The notes under the pieces are model-generated. The model did no database searches, was not told where the DNA came from, and saw only the letters and a list, made by a program, of their open reading frames with translations. Both the position numbers and the translations under genes were made by a program. A DNA stretch of 64,000 nucleotides from Agelas oroides (taxonomy: Eukaryota > Porifera > Demospongiae > Agelasida > Agelasidae), in NCBI GenBank assembly GCA_949130485.1, contig OX422185.1, positions 9,858,118-9,922,117 of the forward strand. Reading direction: 5' to 3'. Below, in pieces: positions 20,893 to 31,741 of this stretch; within the stretch, counting starts at the first letter, position 1; each line of letters starts with the position of its first letter.

Positions 20893-23540
20893 GACTGGAA
20901 CTTTTAGTGTGAACTGTGCAAAATACACATAACTGTGATGAAAGGCTGCATGGCGGTTGCATGTTATATGTGCCCAACAAATAGAGAACTGTATCACATT
21001 CAAGAAACCATATAACAGAATGACAGTAACATCAGAAGACAAAACTTACAAAACATCTGCTTTTTCTTACATCATAAAAGACGTGTGGTCTGCAGTATGT
21101 CAGAGAACACCCTGCACATTGAGATAATGGACATCACTCTGACATCAGGACAAGACAGATTAGCATGCAAGTCACTAGCTATTCTATGGAAGACCTGGCC
21201 TGAAGTGCAAGGGATTAAGAAGAGCGGCACACAATTGGATTTTTTCCCTCATAACCGTGTCCACAGATATAGTAAGTAGCTCGACATAGATTGAGCAGCA
21301 CCAGTTACAATGAGTAGTCTCGTTCCAGCAAGAAGTAGTTTTTCTTTGTCACTGAAGCACTTTGACAGTGTTTATGCTGTCTGTTTACGCAAGTTTGTTT
21401 TGCACCCAACCCATCTACGCGGACAACAGTGGTAAGTTCATGGCAGCAGGTCACCTTATTGAGTCATGCTTCTACTTTTAATTCTGTGAGTACTTTAATA
21501 TTATTGCAAAGCCTTTCAAGTTAAATCGTTATGAGATTATCTTGTGATGCGATCTCAAATAGCAGTGCCAAGAGTACTATTATGGGGTGGTTTTACGCGA
21601 GTTCAAAGGTCATGGTTTGCTACAGTTGTCTGGCGCGTAAAATCTTGTTCCGAGAAGAGCTCTATTATGTGGGAGGATTTTACGTGAGTTAGCCCCTCAA
21701 TTATAGCATAATTACCAACTGGGCACATAAAATCTTCCCTTATAAGAGACCTACCTGTGTCTGCTGAAGGCTGCATGTACGCGTGAAGCTACTCACATAA
21801 AACCGCACCATGAGTATGTCGTGGCTGTGCTCACGTAAAATGAGCCCATGAGTAACTCCAGGTAGGTCTCACGTAAAACCATCCCATGAGTTACTCTTGG
21901 TTTGTTTATTATTATTTGAAACATGCCAACAGGAGGCACAATCTTAAAGTACAAAGCTCTGGCAGTAGTAGATTATGTGTTACGTAATACTGTCCAGGAA
22001 CTCAGCAACTGTACGACCATCTGCCACACTGTATATACCAACACGTTGGTACTGGAGTAGCTATATGCTCCCACTTTTGTTGACATTCAAACTCATCCTG
22101 CTTGGAGCAAATGGGACAAATCCATTCTGATCTTTCACTCCAGCTGGCTAGGAGATATACCAGTTAATAACACATCCATTATAACATGGTTTACAATTTG
22201 GGGCAAACCATGATCATGCATTGGTTCTACTTATGGCAGACATATTTCAAGCCTTGCAGGTGACAGTGGTTGCAGCCATTGTGATGAGTTGTTTACTGAC
22301 AAGGAGAAGTGGCACAGGACTGTTTGCTGTACATCTTTCATGTTTTAAAGCAGATATTGACATGCAGAGACCCCCCTACAAAGACTGGTGATGTCCTGTA
22401 ACAGTGTGGTGACCAGTGGCACAGTCCCTAACATTGTTATCCCAGGGACAAGGATGGTTTACTGCAACTGTTGACCTTGATTTGTGGTGAACTTAAATAC
22501 AGTGATACAATTGAACTTATACACACAATATCAGATAATGCAGGTGTTGAGGTACAAGATTCTGTGTACAGATAATTATTCAGCACAACGTTCACAGGAG
22601 ACAATCATGCATGGTACTGCGGCTGGGTCTATCACTGCATGGCCAAATATGGACACAAAGTATTGTCTGATAAATCCCATGCATGGCACCATGCTATATG
22701 TGTCTACCTGATTTGTCTTTGCACACACAACTGGACATGTGCAGGAGTTTATAACAACTTGACATCAGACTTCTATACACATGCTAATTAATAACACAGT
22801 ATCCTCTAAACATAACTACATGCATGACAATTAAAGGAATGCATGTACATATAAGCGGAAGGGGGAGGGCAATACCTTAAGTAAGCCATGGCTGTTACAT
22901 GGGATACAATGGTGATATAGGGTACCATGAATCTATAGTAAACTGATCCTCTGCCGAAACGAATGTATCAAAGGAAGAATTTGCAAGTTTGCATGTAGAT
23001 GCTAATGTACAAGGTTCAGTATGTACAGAATGAATGAAATTGTAGCAAACCAATGCCTACAAACTATTGTTCTTTATAGCAAAACATTTGTACATGTAGC
23101 TAATGAGTAAAATGTTAACAAAAGACATCAACCTGAATTCTATGAATTATAATTTCATATTCTACTCATTCACGAGCCATTGCCAGTGGAGCAGGAGCTT
23201 TCACCTCCTGTATATGTGATAGAGGACAGAAAGGAGGGAGGGAGCGGCTGACAGTCAATCACAGTATAAAAAGCAACAACATGTAAGCAAATGGCATGTA
23301 TACAAACAGATTGCAGTGCAACTGTGAGGTAAATGATATGGTTGGTGCTTTTTCCCTTCCATGTTGAATATTTCTTTGCATGCCATTCTTACTTTTGTAC
23401 AGATTTCTACATGTTTAAATCCTACTCTTGTTTCTGCACTTTTTCCCTTACAACATGAACTAAGAATTTCATTTAGTGTACTCGCACAAGAGTTTAGCAC
23501 AGTGGTTTATACCTTGCCTTGAACCCATGGTTTTTGTTTC
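20893..23540. other. Spacer region without recognised gene, contains a MITE
   Basis: No frame here has credible protein features. It contains the inverted-repeat element at 21572-21896. The remainder is AT-rich and unassigned. Confidence 0.4.
21572..21896. mobile_element. MITE with TTTTACG-type inverted repeats
   Basis: The left end has ATGGGGTGGTTTTACGCGAG and the right end CTCACGTAAAACCATCCCAT, complementary with two differences. Between them, several more GTAAAA/TTTTAC motifs occur in both orientations. Non-coding. Confidence 0.6.
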
Positions 23541-25088
23541 CAGATTTTGTCTCCCAGATTTGGGAAGCAAAGCCTGGTTTTCACATGATACGGTGGCACC
23601 ATGATGACACTGGTAGCTTTGTGTGTCCTTCTCCATGAATGCCAAGTCAGCACAGTCTTGCATCTTTCTGGTTCTCCGAACTCATGCTATGTGGTGTTAT
23701 TGGTGTTGTGACTGATGTACTGTTGAGATCACAGTGGCATGGTATCACCTTCCAGACTTTCCTTTCATCTTTCTCTAGAGCTGCAAGACAAGGCCTGAAA
23801 CAGAAAGCCTAGCTTCGAATTCACATCTACATCAAAGCAGTCATTGGCCATGTAATGTTGCCAGAAACAATCCGATGGCATAATTATCTAGTTGCATAAA
23901 TTGAGTACAGCCTACAGCTGCAGCCTTTAACTCATAAATTTCACAATAGCTCCTGAGTATTGAGCTGCCAGCAACACTAGAAGGAAATAGCACAACAAAT
24001 TATACAGGCTTGCTTTAGTACACCTTCTTGCACCTTACAGTATCTACTTTCCAGGCCTTCACCCCACCTTTTGTGACTTGCAATGCTAAAGCTGGAACTA
24101 CAGGAAGTGCAGATCTAAAAAGGCAGCATCTTACCTAGATATAATGTTCCAACAGCAGTGTCCTACTACTTTACGTTGTAGCAAACAGCAGTGAGTTCTA
24201 GTTTACTAGTATACATTCATCCATGGAGTAGTTGTAGAATAGACAGTACAGCAGTGTCCTACTACTCTACATTTTAGCAACCACAAAGCACAACCAAGAT
24301 GCCAAGTTTCAAAGGCTGTGTGCGTGTTGAGAACGTCATCCCCCCATGCAATGCATGAGCACTATAGCATAGCTTCAGTTATAAGTTATGAAGAGGAGTG
24401 CTTGTTGAACTGTACACTGAGATATGGATAGTCAGATGCAAAAACCACAGTGACAGGTTGGGTGTTGAACACAAACAAGAAAGAAGAGCAAAACTGACAT
24501 TTGCACAGTAGCACATTTTTGTTGCCACCAATTGTTACTGGGAAACTTTATGACTGAATCCATTCAGGCACCATGTTTGTACAGTCAGCTACCCAGTCTG
24601 TGATCCATCCACAGGAAATCTTCAACTACATGTAGCTTCCCTAATTGTGAGAGGAAACACAGCTGGAGTTAAAGACTCTAGCCTGTCCTTTCCTCTGTCC
24701 ATATATAAAGCCCTTACCCTACCCCTAACTGAGCTGTAATACTAACTCAACCCCATCCCAACCCCTGACACAATCCTAACCCTGACCATAGAGCAACCTG
24801 TAATATGCACATGAGTGGCTTTAGTCTCCCAGCCTATACCATCATACTGGCACCTAGGTTATACGCAAATCATGCCTTATGGCCTACTCTAAACCACTCC
24901 CCCTCAACCTACCTAAATAACCTTAACCTTGAATTGGCTTCCAAGTGCTGTTTAGTTATAATACAGTTGTTTTAGCATCAAGCGAATCAAAAAGCCAAAG
25001 AAGCCCTAGTAAAGGCAGGAAATCTTTTTAGGTGGGACTTCCACCCACTTAAGATCAAAGATTTTACAATCAGCTGATTCATATTCAG

Positions 25089-25184
25089 CTTTGCGCTTTT
25101 CCTTCTACTATTGGTGTAATGTACGAACTAACTAAAGTCCTTGCTCAGCTACTTGGTGTGGATGTCATAGCCACTAACTTAACT
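25089..25184 (+). CDS. Candidate exon in right arm (copy of 16110-16205)
   Basis: The same 96-bp frame, acceptor and donor as in the left arm, on the plus strand. I cannot tell which copy is transcribed. The spacer exon at 18607-19288 points away from this copy in the present orientation. Confidence 0.3.
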
Positions 25185-25723
25185 GTGAGTGACCCTGACG
25201 TTATGTTAGTAACTTAACTGCAAGAGTCCATATATTTTAGTTTGATGATTGCCCACCCCCCAAGTTATTTAGAATTATGCTAACCCTGACTGTTAAGTCC
25301 CAACCCCAAACGATACAACATGAAGGCTGGATTTCTCAAAGCAAGTGTTAGGCGGGGAGTGGTCCTAATCATTCCGTAGTGGACTACACCAAAACTCCAA
25401 AATCTCATAAGGAACTCCACTAAAGACCAGCGTTTTGAGCATATATACCTTGGTCTGCATGTGTCTAAAAGTTGTTGACACTGTTCCATGGTTTCTTGTC
25501 GCCTTGTTGATCATTTTCCCTCTCATGTGATTTTTATTTGTCACTCTTTATGGTGTCTTGCATTGCCTCAGTTATTTCTCTCTCTCGATTTCTTCACCTC
25601 AACAGTGCCATCTACTTTTTGTGTTTTTAGGTCATACTGCTTGGTTGCTAGGGTCAGTGTGTTTAGTTGAAGTGGTGGAGCATTAGGTGATATTGCTCAT
25701 TAGGTATCAGCAAGACATTTAAG

Positions 25724-25786
25724 ATGGTTGTAGCATTCGGCGTGCAGGGTGATGAGTGGTTATCGACAGTAGGTGATACTGTTGAG
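25724..25786 (+). CDS. Candidate exon 2 in right arm (copy of 15508-15570)
   Basis: Identical frame and splice sites in plus orientation, a few bases inside the outer edge of the right arm. Confidence 0.22.
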
Positions 25787-25810
25787 GTATCTAAATGGTA
25801 GGTAGAGTAA

Positions 25811-27950
25811 CTTGCCAGTAACAGCTTGTATTGGTATTTTGTTGCAGCAGTCGAGAGATAGGAGATTTACTAACAGCTGTTGGTGGGTTTCTTTGACAGT
25901 TATGAGTATGTGTGTGTTCTGTATGCAGTTGTGGTTAACAGTTGATGGCTGTAATGAAGCCATGATGAAGGCGCTAGTGTTTGAGATAAGCTACTTTCTG
26001 GGTGTGTTACAGTGTCTTTAGGTATAAACCTAAGGAGGAGTGCATTGGTAGGCTTACCTCAGCTTAGGGATGGTGGAGATAGCAGTTGTAATGAGGTGAT
26101 AATATGTAGTTCACTCAATTAGCAATGCAGGCATCATATACTTTGAGGGGAATTAAGCAAAGAAAGCTGCTGCCTGTCCACAAAACTGGATTCCTATTAC
26201 TCTTGTAATGCAACTCTCTGCTATGACATTTTCAGAGGCAAGAAATACATCTCAGACTCTGGGCAGCCTCAGGCTCTGGGTAGCCTGTTTCAAGTGCTCC
26301 TTTAGATTTGTTACTTGGGTGTGGTCAAAGGGGAGCACAACCAAGGGGGACGTTCAAGTGAGGGAAATGTGACACTGGACCATACATCAGCCTAACACTA
26401 GTGTAAGTCTGCATTAAGGCATCAAAAAGAGACCCCTTCTGGGGTGGTTATTTACTTGGAAACTCATACTGTAACTGCATCTGTAGTGGTAGTGGCATGT
26501 GGTAATTGCCAATGGAAACAGTTGTAGTGGCAGCTCCTATCTAGAGGCTGTGGCCACAGTATGTACTTGGACCATCCACCAGTGATGGTCCCAAGGCTGC
26601 CCCCATCCTGCTAACCAATGCTACCTTTGACAGGGGTGTGTCTGCTGCAAAGAAGGGCCCAGCTCTCGTTGAGGATTCACTGAGTGTGGTGTGCAAGACT
26701 GTCCTTCAAGCTACCTCCTTGCAGACAAATAATATGGATGAGGGTGTTGGTGTGGTTACAGAAGGCTGGGAGGCAGGATGCAAAAGTAAGGAATTTGAGT
26801 AACTTACTGGTCTGGTACTTTAGTGATGCTCTCCAGCAGAAGTTAACGATTCTGTTACTCATGAAAACACTCAATAATGACAGATAGCTCATAGAGGCCA
26901 TTGACTAATCCAGAGCAAACATTTCAAGTGTGTCATTTGTGCACCTTTAATGTGGAGACCATTCTATTTCGAGACCATTCTATTTCGAGACCATTCCTAC
27001 GTATGGTGTACCACCATACACCATAATTATAATGATTACCATGTTGTGTAATTACTCCACAGGAATCGGTTGAAGTTGTCATGGACAGTCATGAATTGAA
27101 GTCGGTATTCTACATAGTGAGTGACTTAGTATTGGGGATTATAATCTTTGTCCTCCACTGGGTGCTTACAAGTCCCTGGCGAGACTGGTACTTGAGGCTT
27201 TTGATTTGGATTTCACAGACTGCTGGGTAGCCAGGTGGGTATTTACAGAGGCTCCTGGCATTGTTCCCCAAATTCAAGTCCGTTAGGACTTCCTGCAACC
27301 TAAGACAATAGCCAGGGGTCATGCTAGTAGAATTGGAAGATAGGCTTGCACACACAGAGTGTAGTGTGTGAGAATGTGCTTCAAGTTACCTTGTGGCTAA
27401 TGCATAGGGGTATAGTGATCGGTCATGTCCGTCTGTCGTCGTTGTCCATCTGTCTGCCTGTCTGTCTGTCTGTCGGCACCAAAAACGCCATTTCTCCAGA
27501 TCCAGACTGTTATATTAGTGCTAGATACCTTCAAACTGTGAAAAACTGCTTTGTCTGTGCTTCTGTTCGTTAGATACACTCTACAAGTGTTTAAAACTCT
27601 GTGTTTTAAGTTGGCATCATGGGTATGCCCATCGACCACACCTGGATACCTAGTCACCCGTACAATGTGAGACAACGGTTTCAGTGCCTCTAGGGTTCAC
27701 TATACAGTGTGCATTTGTGAGGTGACGGTTTGTTCCTACCCTCAATCACAGAAGCACATGCATAGCTACGTGGCTCGCGGGGTATGTGCTCTACAGAGCT
27801 CTAGTTTTCTAGGTTAGCATGCTCCAAGACCCCCTTATCACTGCTGAAAAAACACTCAGGGTATGGCACTGTCTGCAGTTGCACTTAGTCCAGCATATAT
27901 TAATATTATGTATAGCCTCATACCCAAGGGGCCACCCACCTCCCTGCTAA
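25811..27950. other. Unassigned region right of the large inverted repeat
   Basis: Short coding-like stretches occur (for example near 26640-26800 on the plus strand) but no family or splice chain is clear. At 26950-27000 there is a short tandem ATTCTATTTCGAGACC, and at 27430-27475 a CTGT-rich microsatellite. Confidence 0.35.
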
Positions 27951-27955
27951 CTAGT

Positions 27956-28484
27956 TAGAGTAAGTTAGCAATTATCGGACGACATCTATATTCGGACGCT
28001 CAAACGCGGAGGGAAAACTGCGTAAACATTCGGTGATACCACAAGACTGTAGCTGAGGTATGTGGTACCTGGTGTACCAAAAATGACACCTGTGCATTGT
28101 TTCCTGTTGGCGCTAGAAGCGATAAAATGGCCGTCCGAAAAACATCAATATTCGGAGAAGTGTATGTATTTTCAGACACTGTTGTTTGTGCCTTCTCTGA
28201 AGCTGCTTTTGGAGAGATTTTAGTATCGATACGATGCCCCAAGACCTCCCCAATTCGCAATATATTTTCGTAGTGGTAGCTGCTTTGAACACTCAGGGGC
28301 GCAGCTGAACATGGGCCAGTCCGATTCGATCAATAATCGGACGGTGAAATTTGTCGTTTCTTACCGTGTTGTCTTCAAACAAGTTGAAGTCTCCACCATA
28401 TTAGCATCAGTACAATCTACAGGCTCTTGGCTACATGCTGGTACTTGTCCGGTGTTTGTGTGTTGAGTAGTTCTCGAGATATTG
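27956..28484 (-). repeat. Left arm of foldback 2
   Basis: Begins TAGAGTAAGTTAGCAAT and is mirrored at 28567-29093. It carries a minus-strand frame (about 28000-28260) with core SPKAASEKAQTTVSENTYTS and LLAPTGNN, retained in the other arm with a few replacements. The product is not recognised. Confidence 0.85.
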
Positions 28485-28566
28485 CACAATATCGTTTGAA
28501 CTCACCTATTTATACTGCACATAAATCAACCAGCGTACTTTATGGAAAGAAACATGAAATATATTT

Positions 28567-29093
28567 ATATCTCGAGAACTACTCAACACACAAACACCGG
28601 ACAAGTACCAGCATGTAGCCAAGAGCCTGTAGATTGTACTGATGCTAATATGGTGGAGACTTCAACTTGTTTGAAGACAACACGGTAAGAAGCGACAAAT
28701 TTCACCGTCCGATTATTGATCGAATTGGACTGGTCCATGTTCAGCTGCGCCCCTGAGTGTTCAAAGCAGCTACTGCTACCAAAATATATTGTGAATTGGG
28801 GAGGTCTTGAGGCATCGTATCGATGCTAAAATCTCTCCAAAAGCAGCTTCAGAGAAGGCACAAACAACAGTGTCTGAAAATACATACACTTCTCAGAATA
28901 TTGATGTTTTTCATACGGCCATTTTATCGCTTCTAGCGCCAACAGGAAACAATGAGCGGGTGTCATTTTTGGTACACCAGGTACCGCGTACCTCCGCTAC
29001 AGTCTTGCGGTATTGCCGAATGTTTACGCAGTTTTCCCTCCGCGTTTGAGTGTCCGAATATACCTGTCGTCCGATGATTGCTAACTTACTCTA
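28567..29093 (+). repeat. Right arm of foldback 2
   Basis: Mirror of 27956-28484 with about 82 bp between the arms, so the whole unit (about 1.14 kb) could fold as a hairpin. The plus-strand frame (28807-29049) keeps the same peptide core. Like foldback 1, it is two opposed copies of an unknown coding fragment. Confidence 0.85.
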
Positions 29094-29099
29094 GTGTTA

Positions 29100-30120
29100 C
29101 AGCACCAAATATTTGTTGCACAAGCTTTCCACAAATCTTATCAATCTGTCTTAGACAACAAAAGTCAAGCTTGTGAAATTTATTCAACAGCTAGCCAAAC
29201 TATGCCCGTTGTTTGAAAATTCATGATACTCTTTGTTGCTACAAAGTGTACATTGACTTTTGGCGTCTTGATAAGCACTTACTGGTCCCTACTTCAAGCT
29301 GCACTCAACATAAAGCAGCCAGATTACATGTCTGCTTTCAAGTGAAGTATTTTGGTCTCCACTGTGTCTGCTAATAGGAAGGTGAGACATATATTTCAGC
29401 TCCAGGAAGCAAAAGGGGACCTGTCTACCTCTGGACAGAAAGCCAAGATAGTGAAGCAAGTAGCGGTGTTACTGCAACTACTGTAACAGCGGAACCCCTC
29501 TATAGCGGACACCATTGGGAGCCAACATTTTTGTCTCTTATAGCGAGGGGTCCCTAACTCAGGTGTTTCTGGTACATTTCTGGTAGGTGTAGTACTGTGT
29601 AATTGGGCTGTTAAGGATAGCGTGGCCATGTTTTCAGAGTTTTCCCATGCTGTACACTGGCAAGGAAGGCTAACTAGAGACTTGTACTATGAGTAGCAGC
29701 ACTAATCTAACTTGAAGTTGTTAACTCCAGTGCAGTGGTGGACAATCTTGTGGAAAAGGTCAATGCTGTTCAATACTGAAGAGAGGGAAGGATAGTCTGG
29801 ATTTTTGTAAGCGTTATATAGTAGATGTCCACTATTGAGGGGTCCCATTAAATGAGGTTCCACTGCATCCACTATTACAGGTATGTGCAGTTGCAAAGCA
29901 TTTTTGAATCAGCATGGCTGAAATGAAGTCGTCATTTTAGGATATTGATTTTTGTAAACATTTGCAAGAGCAACTTTGTGAACACGTTGCCCCTAAAGAT
30001 TTGGTGTTGTACAGTGTACGACCTTCCATTTCTGACATTTGTCCACCACATAGAAGATGACACATAACAGGTTCAATGGTACATGTGGTTTAACTTGGAA
30101 TAAGGTTGCCTCACACAATT
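29100..30120. other. Intergenic or 3' region of PLAC8 gene 1
   Basis: No exon is supported. It may hold the last exon of PLAC8 gene 1; a CTCTCTTCAG acceptor-like site on the minus strand near 29780 opens a 26-codon frame, but its peptide does not match the other terminal exons. Confidence 0.3.
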
Positions 30121-30135
30121 ATATAGTGCATGTAC

Positions 30136-30204
30136 CTGTGCTTCCTGGATTAGAGCACACCAAAAGCAGAAGAGGGATAGAACCAGGTCATTAAAAAATG
30201 TGCC
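30136..30204 (-). CDS. PLAC8-family gene 1, exon 3
   Basis: A 69-bp phase 0-0 exon with acceptor TGTAG/GGC and donor CAG/GTACAT. It encodes GTFFNDLVLSLFCFWCAL then IQEAQ, the second Cys-rich part of the PLAC8 domain (xxC.CALxQEA). The intron between it and exon 2 is 1.38 kb and consists largely of GGA/CCT repeats. The last exon was not identified. Confidence 0.78.
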
Positions 30205-30295
30205 CTACAATGGACGAAATTCCACAAGTGATGCAACTGCTAATAACACTAAATGTTGCACATAAATGGCACATTTGTCACACTCTTATAGAAGT

Positions 30296-30784
30296 AGTGG
30301 TAGTAGTAGAAGAAGAAGAGGAGGAGGAGGTGGTGGAGGAGGTGGTGGAGGTGGTGGAGGAGGAGAAGGAGGAGGAGGAGGAGGAGGTGGAGGAGGAGGA
30401 GGAGGAGGAGGAGGAGGAGGAGGAGGAGGAGGAGGAGGAGGAGGAGGAGGAAAAGGAGGAGGGGGAAGAGGGGGAGAAGGGCAAGGAGGGGGAGGAGGGG
30501 GAGGAGGAGGAGGAGGAGGAGGAAAAGGAGGAGGAGGAGGAGGAGGAGGAAAAGGAGGAGGGGGAAGAGGGGGAGAAGGGCAAGGAGGGGGAGGAGGGGG
30601 AGGAGGAGAAGAGAGGGAAGGGGGAAGATAAAAAGGAGGAGAAGAGGGGGAGGAGAAAAAGGAGGAGGAGGGGGAAGAGGGGAAGGAGGGAGAAGTGAAG
30701 GAGAGGAGAAGGAATGAAGGAGGGGGAGGGAAGAGGAGGAAGAGGAGGAGGAGGAGGAGGAGGAGGAAGAGGAGGAGGAGGGAG
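30296..30784. repeat. GGA/GGT microsatellite, polypurine tract 1
   Basis: About 490 bp of GGA, GAA and GGT triplets. Inside it, a long stretch has only purines on the plus strand (pyrimidine on the sense strand of the PLAC8 gene). It gives artificial Glu-, Gly- and Ser/Pro-rich frames. Blocks such as GGAGAAGGGCAAGGAGGGGG are repeated within it. Confidence 0.95.
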
Positions 30785-30983
30785 TTGTTTGGGAATCAGA
30801 ACAAAGTGTTTGTAAGAACGATTCTTGGTAAAGAGTGGGTGAGACTTCAACACAGTGTCAATTCTGATGATGTTTGCACTATACCGTTGCTTTAGGCATA
30901 AGTGCCTCACAATGCTATGTAGTATGCAGAGCCGTAGCCATCAGGTTTGGAGGGGTAAGGTTACCAGTGCGTGCGTAAGCATG

Positions 30984-31007
30984 CCCCCCCCCCCCCCCAC
31001 CCCCCCC
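30984..31007. repeat. Poly-C tract with one A
   Basis: C-run within a fragment of the hAT-type subterminal repeat (GCATGCCCC..., then CAGGAAATTTTTGGAATTT). Confidence 0.85.
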
Positions 31008-31147
31008 AGGAAATTTTTGGAATTTAGAGGCTATGAGATTGATTCTGAGACAATTTTCAAGCCAAAACGATGCTTCTTGGAGGCCACGCGACAGAGTTTT
31101 ACATGCTTCGCAGATGAGGCTTGCGAGACTAATCATTTGCTTGGAAG

Positions 31148-31429
31148 AATGAAAAAAGAGAGGGAGAAGGAATGAAGGAAGGGGAGGGGAAAGGAGGACA
31201 AGGGGGAGGAGGGGAAGGAGGAGGAGGAGGGGAAGGAGGAGGAGGAGGGGAAGGAGGAGGAGGAGGAGGAGGAGGAGGGGAAGGAGGAGGAGGAGGAGGA
31301 GCAGGAGGAGGAGGGGAAGGAGGAGGAGGAGGAGGAGGAGGAGGGGAGGAGGAGGAGGAGGGGAAGGAGGAGGAGAAGGGGAGGAGGAGGAGAAGGGGAG
31401 GAGGAGGAGAAGGAGGAGGAAGGAGGAAG
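31148..31429. repeat. GGA microsatellite, polypurine tract 2
   Basis: About 280 bp of GGA/GGGGAA repeats with the same strand bias as the tract at 30296-30784. It lies in the same PLAC8 intron, about 150 bp before exon 2 ends. Confidence 0.95.
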
Positions 31430-31580
31430 CATCCATCTAGCAATGTACAATAAGGTAGTACTCAAGAGACAGTTTGTTATGTACCACTTTAAGATCATTG
31501 CCAAGCACTGTAGTTATATCTACTGGATTATGCAACATTCATGCATCTCTGTAGCTTATGGAGTGGTTTACTTCACATAC

Positions 31581-31741
31581 CTCAATGGATTTCAGTTCCC
31601 TGATTTTGCCTCTAGTGGTCGCACAGAAGTAAATGTTGACAATGGGGATGATGCTGTAGATGGCATGTGCCATACAGTTTTGTCCAACTGCCTCTGCATT
31701 CTTACCTGCTGTATAGCAGGGCAGTAAGATCGTTATAATGC
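31581..31741 (-). CDS. PLAC8-family gene 1, exon 2
   Basis: The exon has 161 bp and starts after TTGTTCTCACAG in phase 1, so that a first base T from exon 1 would give Cys. It carries the family core: LLPCYTAGKNAEAVGQNC, a hydrophobic stretch, and TRGKIRELKSIE before GAG/GTATGT. PLAC8 proteins are small Cys-rich membrane-associated proteins with varied roles (growth, metal handling); no function can be chosen here. Size and phases equal exon 2 of PLAC8 gene 2 (50413-50573). The exon 1 expected upstream was not found. Confidence 0.83.

Larger units (their letters stand above)
23541..25810. repeat. Right arm of 2.27-kb near-identical inverted repeat
   Basis: This is the mirror of 15484-17754; a 5.8-kb spacer separates the arms. 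It carries the same candidate exons in plus orientation (25089-25184 and 25724-25786). Unlike the left arm it is not flanked by the 44-bp GC-rich block. Confidence 0.93.

Noticed and set aside
27346..27573. CTGT-rich frame as a coding region
   Set aside because: It is driven by a TCTG microsatellite at 27430-27475 with no protein features.
30198..30910. Long Glu-, Gly- and Ser/Pro-rich frames on both strands
   Set aside because: They are translations of GGA/CCT triplet repeats; all frames stay open because of the repeat, and they lie in a PLAC8 intron.
31129..31504. Proline/serine-rich frames over the second GGA tract
   Set aside because: Same repeat artefact as the first tract.
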